Assembly (NCBI RefSeq): GCF_000150955.2
Contig: NC_011690.1
Coordinates: forward strand, 1 to 64,000
Reading direction: 5' to 3'
Length of the DNA: 64,000 bases
DNA from: Phaeodactylum tricornutum CCAP 1055/1
Lineage: Eukaryota; Bacillariophyta; Bacillariophyceae; Surirellales; Neidiaceae
A model generated the notes under the pieces. That model was given only the letters and a program-made list of their open reading frames with translations. It was not told the origin of the DNA and ran no database searches. Made by a program: the position numbers and the translations under genes. Positions 62,862 to 64,000 of this stretch are shown here, in pieces (the first letter of the stretch is position 1; each line of letters opens with the position of its first letter).

Positions 62862-64000
62862 ACAAGTTTCCTTTGGGAGCCAATGTTACCTAATGTAAAT
62901 GATGCACTTGCATAAATGCAAGGTGTTATATTTGAAGCGTTCAAATATTTTGATGGAAATGATCCGGGATTGCACGCTACATGGAGCTAACCAAGGCGTG
63001 CTAATGTGTTGGGAATCACTCGTTCAAGAGCAGTTGACAAACTGGGAGAAACAGGCAATCCCGCATATTGTTGGGCCAGGTTGTTCCTCTGATAGCTTCA
63101 ATTCGCTTGTCAGCAAGTGTCTAGTCCCAATTCAGTTGTGCCTTCGAGGTAAAGACTCACTATACCCAACCTGCAATTAAGTCCCGGTTTGGATTGGCGC
63201 AAACCCGTTTGTGGCATTGAAAATTGTGAGGACGTAGGCCCTCGAACGATTGACAAGGTCCTTTCAAATCTCAATGCTCATGGAATCATAAAAGAAATAT
63301 CGTTGGATCAGGACCAGACTTTGATTTTTGCTCGTCGGGCCTTTTCTCAATCATATTCGAAAACATTTTTGCTTCATGTTGCATATAAAAATAATCGACG
63401 GAAAAAAGAAAAGTTTGTCTTATATCGTTAAAAGAGCCGAGGAAGACACTTGATACAGATATTTTATGTCAATTGGCATAGAAATTTCTCACTCTTGGTA
63501 AATGATATGCATCCCCGCAATTATTTATTGGACAATAAGGGCAATATAGGCCTATCTTTTCCACATGTCTTCAAAAAATCTACATATTATCGTAAGTATC
63601 TAACGTCAACGCATTCACAGATAAATGTAAACATGAAAATGGAATGTTCGGATTAATTTTGTCGCAAAGGATTAGGATCATGAAGACTCCTCCTGACGTT
63701 TTGGAACCGTGCACGGAAATCAGATGCAAGGAACTAGTACAAAGCTACACGGGGGAATTCGTAGGGCAACCTCCGTCATCCTGTTCTGGGTAAGATCTAC
63801 CGTGAGATTGTACGGCACTTTAGTACCAGATCCGAAATGCGTAACATTACGTTTCGTCGCCTTCCAGTAACCGATCCCATACTTCGTCGGCCGAGAGGAA
63901 TCATTCTCACTGCACCAAGCCAACACAATGGAAGCTATCCCCGTTACACCAGCGAAAGGCACTGCCATTCAGGGCCAAACAAGTTTCAATCGAAAGGTGA
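62862..64000. other. AT-rich terminal region without a supported gene
   Basis: The last 1.1 kb contains plus ORFs at 62899-63180, 63189-63431 and 63450-63656 and a minus ORF at 63720-63968 (82 codons, with an in-frame TGA immediately before its ATG). None has recognisable domains, and splice signals joining them are not evident. Base composition is more AT-rich than in the neighbouring genes. The minus ORF could be an exon of a gene that continues past the window edge. Confidence 0.4.

Noticed and set aside
1-64000. CRISPR arrays, insertion sequences, LTR or virus-derived elements
   Set aside because: No regularly spaced repeats, transposase, reverse transcriptase, integrase or capsid motifs were seen in the translations on either strand.

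Overview
The window is nuclear DNA from a photosynthetic eukaryote, most likely a diatom; a compact pennate species such as Phaeodactylum tricornutum fits best. This identification is inference. It rests on short GT-AG introns (about 60-125 nt), closely packed genes on both strands, and two proteins (ribosome recycling factor and shikimate kinase) that begin with a signal peptide followed by an SAF/AAF-type motif, the bipartite presequence used to enter secondary plastids of red-algal origin. The nuclear gene set (CENP-C, VPS34, ATG2, TGS1, TBCCD1, RING and F-box proteins) and a Pol III tRNA-Leu agree. I see no bacterial operons, CRISPR arrays, viral elements or recognisable transposons.

Layout. 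0.07-4.3 kb: TBCCD1 (-) and an acidic protein with an unnamed conserved C-terminal block (+), separated by a hairpin-rich intergenic stretch. 4.6-10.6 kb: three-exon ATG2 (-). 11.2-14.7 kb: a protein with four CysRS-tail-like repeats (+, with an apparent frameshift), tRNA-Leu(UAG), a TMEM223-like protein (+) and a secreted ShKT protein (-). 15.1-17.2 kb: CENP-C (+). 18.5-20.1 kb: triple CCCH zinc-finger protein (+). 20.5-23.9 kb: HCF101/Mrp-like Fe-S carrier ATPase (-), divergent from plastid ribosome recycling factor (+). 24.4-27.0 kb: Notch-LNR type I membrane protein (+). 27.3-28.6 kb: F-box/cytochrome b5 fusion (-). 29.2-32.6 kb: VPS34 (-). 33.1-34.3 kb: PuuE-type allantoinase (-). 34.9-36.4 kb: membrane RING-H2 ligase (+). 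37.5-38.6 kb: two-HMG-box protein (+). 39.0-39.4 kb: SVIP-like VCP-binding protein (+). 39.5-40.3 kb: plastid shikimate kinase (-). 40.7-42.3 kb: FKBP-TPR-cyclophilin dual immunophilin (-). 42.9-46.1 kb: UvrD/PcrA helicase (+). 46.2-46.6 kb: small charged protein (-). 47.4-50.7 kb: five-PAS hybrid histidine kinase (+). 50.7-54.0 kb: organellar helical-repeat protein (-). 54.8-55.7 kb: CRAL-TRIO protein (+). 55.8-56.6 kb: FAHD1-type hydrolase (-). 57.3-58.8 kb: TGS1 (+). 59.3-60.1 kb: EGF-like membrane protein (-). 60.5-61.3 kb: TMEM205-like protein (+). 61.7-62.9 kb: threonine aldolase (+). The last 1.1 kb has no gene I can support.

The genes do not form one pathway, but themes recur. Autophagy and protein quality control: ATG2, VPS34, the SVIP-like adaptor, RING and F-box proteins, and the dual immunophilin. 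Organelle upkeep: plastid RRF, shikimate kinase, the HCF101-like protein, TMEM223-like protein, UvrD and the helical-repeat protein. Nitrogen and carbon salvage: allantoinase, threonine aldolase, FAHD1. The most unusual items are the F-box/cytochrome b5 fusion, the dual immunophilin, the SVIP-like protein and the CysRS-tail repeat protein. Exon boundaries were deduced by hand from GT/AG sites, reading phase and family alignment; no database search was run.
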